Shown in pieces: positions 5,072 through 5,632 of a stretch of 5,632 bases of DNA; the first letter of the stretch is position 1; every line of letters starts with the position of its first letter. Source of the DNA: Halobacteriaceae archaeon Tc-Br11_E2g27 (GTDB lineage Archaea > Halobacteriota > Halobacteria > Halobacteriales > Haloarculaceae). The DNA is taken from NCBI GenBank assembly GCA_001564135.1, contig LKNH01000177.1, positions 1 through 5,632 on the forward strand. The letters are read 5' to 3'. The position numbers were made by a program, and so were the translations under genes. Below the pieces are notes generated by a model. That model did no database searches, was not told the DNA's origin, and worked only from the letters and a program-made list of their open reading frames with translations.

Positions 5072-5632
5072 TCAGAAATCTGGATACTTTTCCGTAATCG
5101 TCTGGAGTTCGTCGCTTTCTTCGAGTGTATGTGTCGTCGAAAGGGGGGAGACGCTAACGTGGTTGTTAAGAATGGTGCGTCGGTCTGTTCCTGGCTCGTC
5201 TGGAATATTCCCGTTAGCCATCTTTTCCCAGAGTTCATCCTCGATATCGATGGTATTCCCGTTGCGCGTTGCTTTTAGCTCGGATATAGGTGAAGGGTGG
5301 GTTAGTTTCATCTGCTCAGTGCTTCGCTCGACCGTCGGGGCGTTCACGTTCAGGTAATCAATGCGGTCGAATAACCCATTTTCAAGGGCCTGTTCGGTCA
5401 GATAGGCCGTTGCGTTCACTGCAGATTCGTATGCTTCGGAGGTACGGTTGAAGCTTCTGGGGTCGAACTCATCACCGGGAATGTACATGGAGGAGGCAAT
5501 CGCCGGAACACCAAAGAACGCAGCTTCAACGGCTGCACTGACTGTGCCAGAACGGCCAAGCGTGACAGCTCCCAGATTTGCCCCACGGTTACAGCCAGAA
5601 ACGACGATATCGGTGTCCGGACATAATTCGGA
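5072..5632 (-). CDS. surE: 5'-nucleotidase SurE, C-terminal part (N-terminus outside window)
   Basis: The minus-strand frame is open from the window edge to a TGA at 5072-5074, giving 186 visible residues. SurE is a metal-dependent phosphatase acting on nucleoside 5'- and 3'-monophosphates. The visible part begins just before the conserved block DIVVSGCNRGANLG (residues 8-21 of this fragment), followed by LGRSGTVSAAVEAAFFGVPAIA (25-46). The Asn of GCNRGAN (N15) corresponds to the metal-site Asn of the family. The catalytic Asp-Asp pair near the N-terminus is outside the window. The first in-frame ATG inside the window (5486-5488) is an internal Met, since the strongest SurE motifs lie upstream of it. 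Cys replaces the more usual Ile in the GIN motif, a mild variant. The gene is convergent with aroQ, with 38 bases between the two stops and no clear T-rich terminator. Confidence 0.95.
   Translation of the reverse strand, partial: SELCPDTDIVVSGCNRGANLGAVTLGRSGTVSAAVEAAFFGVPAIASSMYIPGDEFDPRSFNRTSEAYESAVNATAYLTEQALENGLFDRIDYLNVNAPTVERSTEQMKLTHPSPISELKATRNGNTIDIEDELWEKMANGNIPDEPGTDRRTILNNHVSVSPLSTTHTLEESDELQTITEKYPDF

Noticed and set aside
5059..5075. TAGCTCAGC-like stretch resembling a tRNA D-arm between aroQ and surE
   Set aside because: No acceptor stem, anticodon arm or T-arm consensus accompanies it, and it overlaps the end of surE.

Overview
The window reads as chromosomal DNA from a halophilic archaeon (haloarchaeon). 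The predicted proteins are strongly acidic. The shikimate kinase is the archaeal GHMP-fold type rather than the bacterial AroK fold. The helicase is an archaeal Lhr-type protein. Candidate TATA boxes lie about 25-30 bases upstream of start codons, as expected for leaderless haloarchaeal transcripts. By eye the base composition is moderate, lower than in most high-GC haloarchaea. I cannot name the species.

Layout: 1-151 holds no gene I recognise. It contains an inverted-repeat element (45-130) and a short T-run that may end the helicase transcript. 152-2989 (minus strand) is a large Lhr-family superfamily 2 helicase with a C-terminal four-cysteine zinc motif and a helix-hairpin-helix-like tail. 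A Nudix hydrolase gene (3190-3669, plus) follows, divergent from the helicase. It is flanked by two direct copies of an 80-bp, almost fully self-complementary element (3019-3098 and 3669-3748). Then come archaeal shikimate kinase aroK (3803-4657, plus) and an AroQ-class chorismate mutase (4734-5033, plus). Finally, convergent to these, is the C-terminal part of the SurE nucleotidase (5072-5632, minus), whose N-terminus lies beyond the window edge.

The two plus-strand biosynthetic genes act in one pathway. Shikimate kinase phosphorylates shikimate on the way to chorismate, and chorismate mutase commits chorismate to prephenate for phenylalanine and tyrosine. A strong Shine-Dalgarno sequence and a ten-codon upstream ORF, whose stop overlaps the mutase start, suggest that the mutase is translated by a leadered or coupled mechanism. 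The helicase, Nudix protein and SurE have no evident functional link to it.

The most unusual content is the pair of 80-bp palindromic elements around the Nudix gene. They are 75/80 identical, in the same orientation, and fold better as the plus strand than as the minus strand. They look like a small non-autonomous mobile or structured-RNA repeat family, and they make the Nudix gene a cassette that one recombination event could delete.
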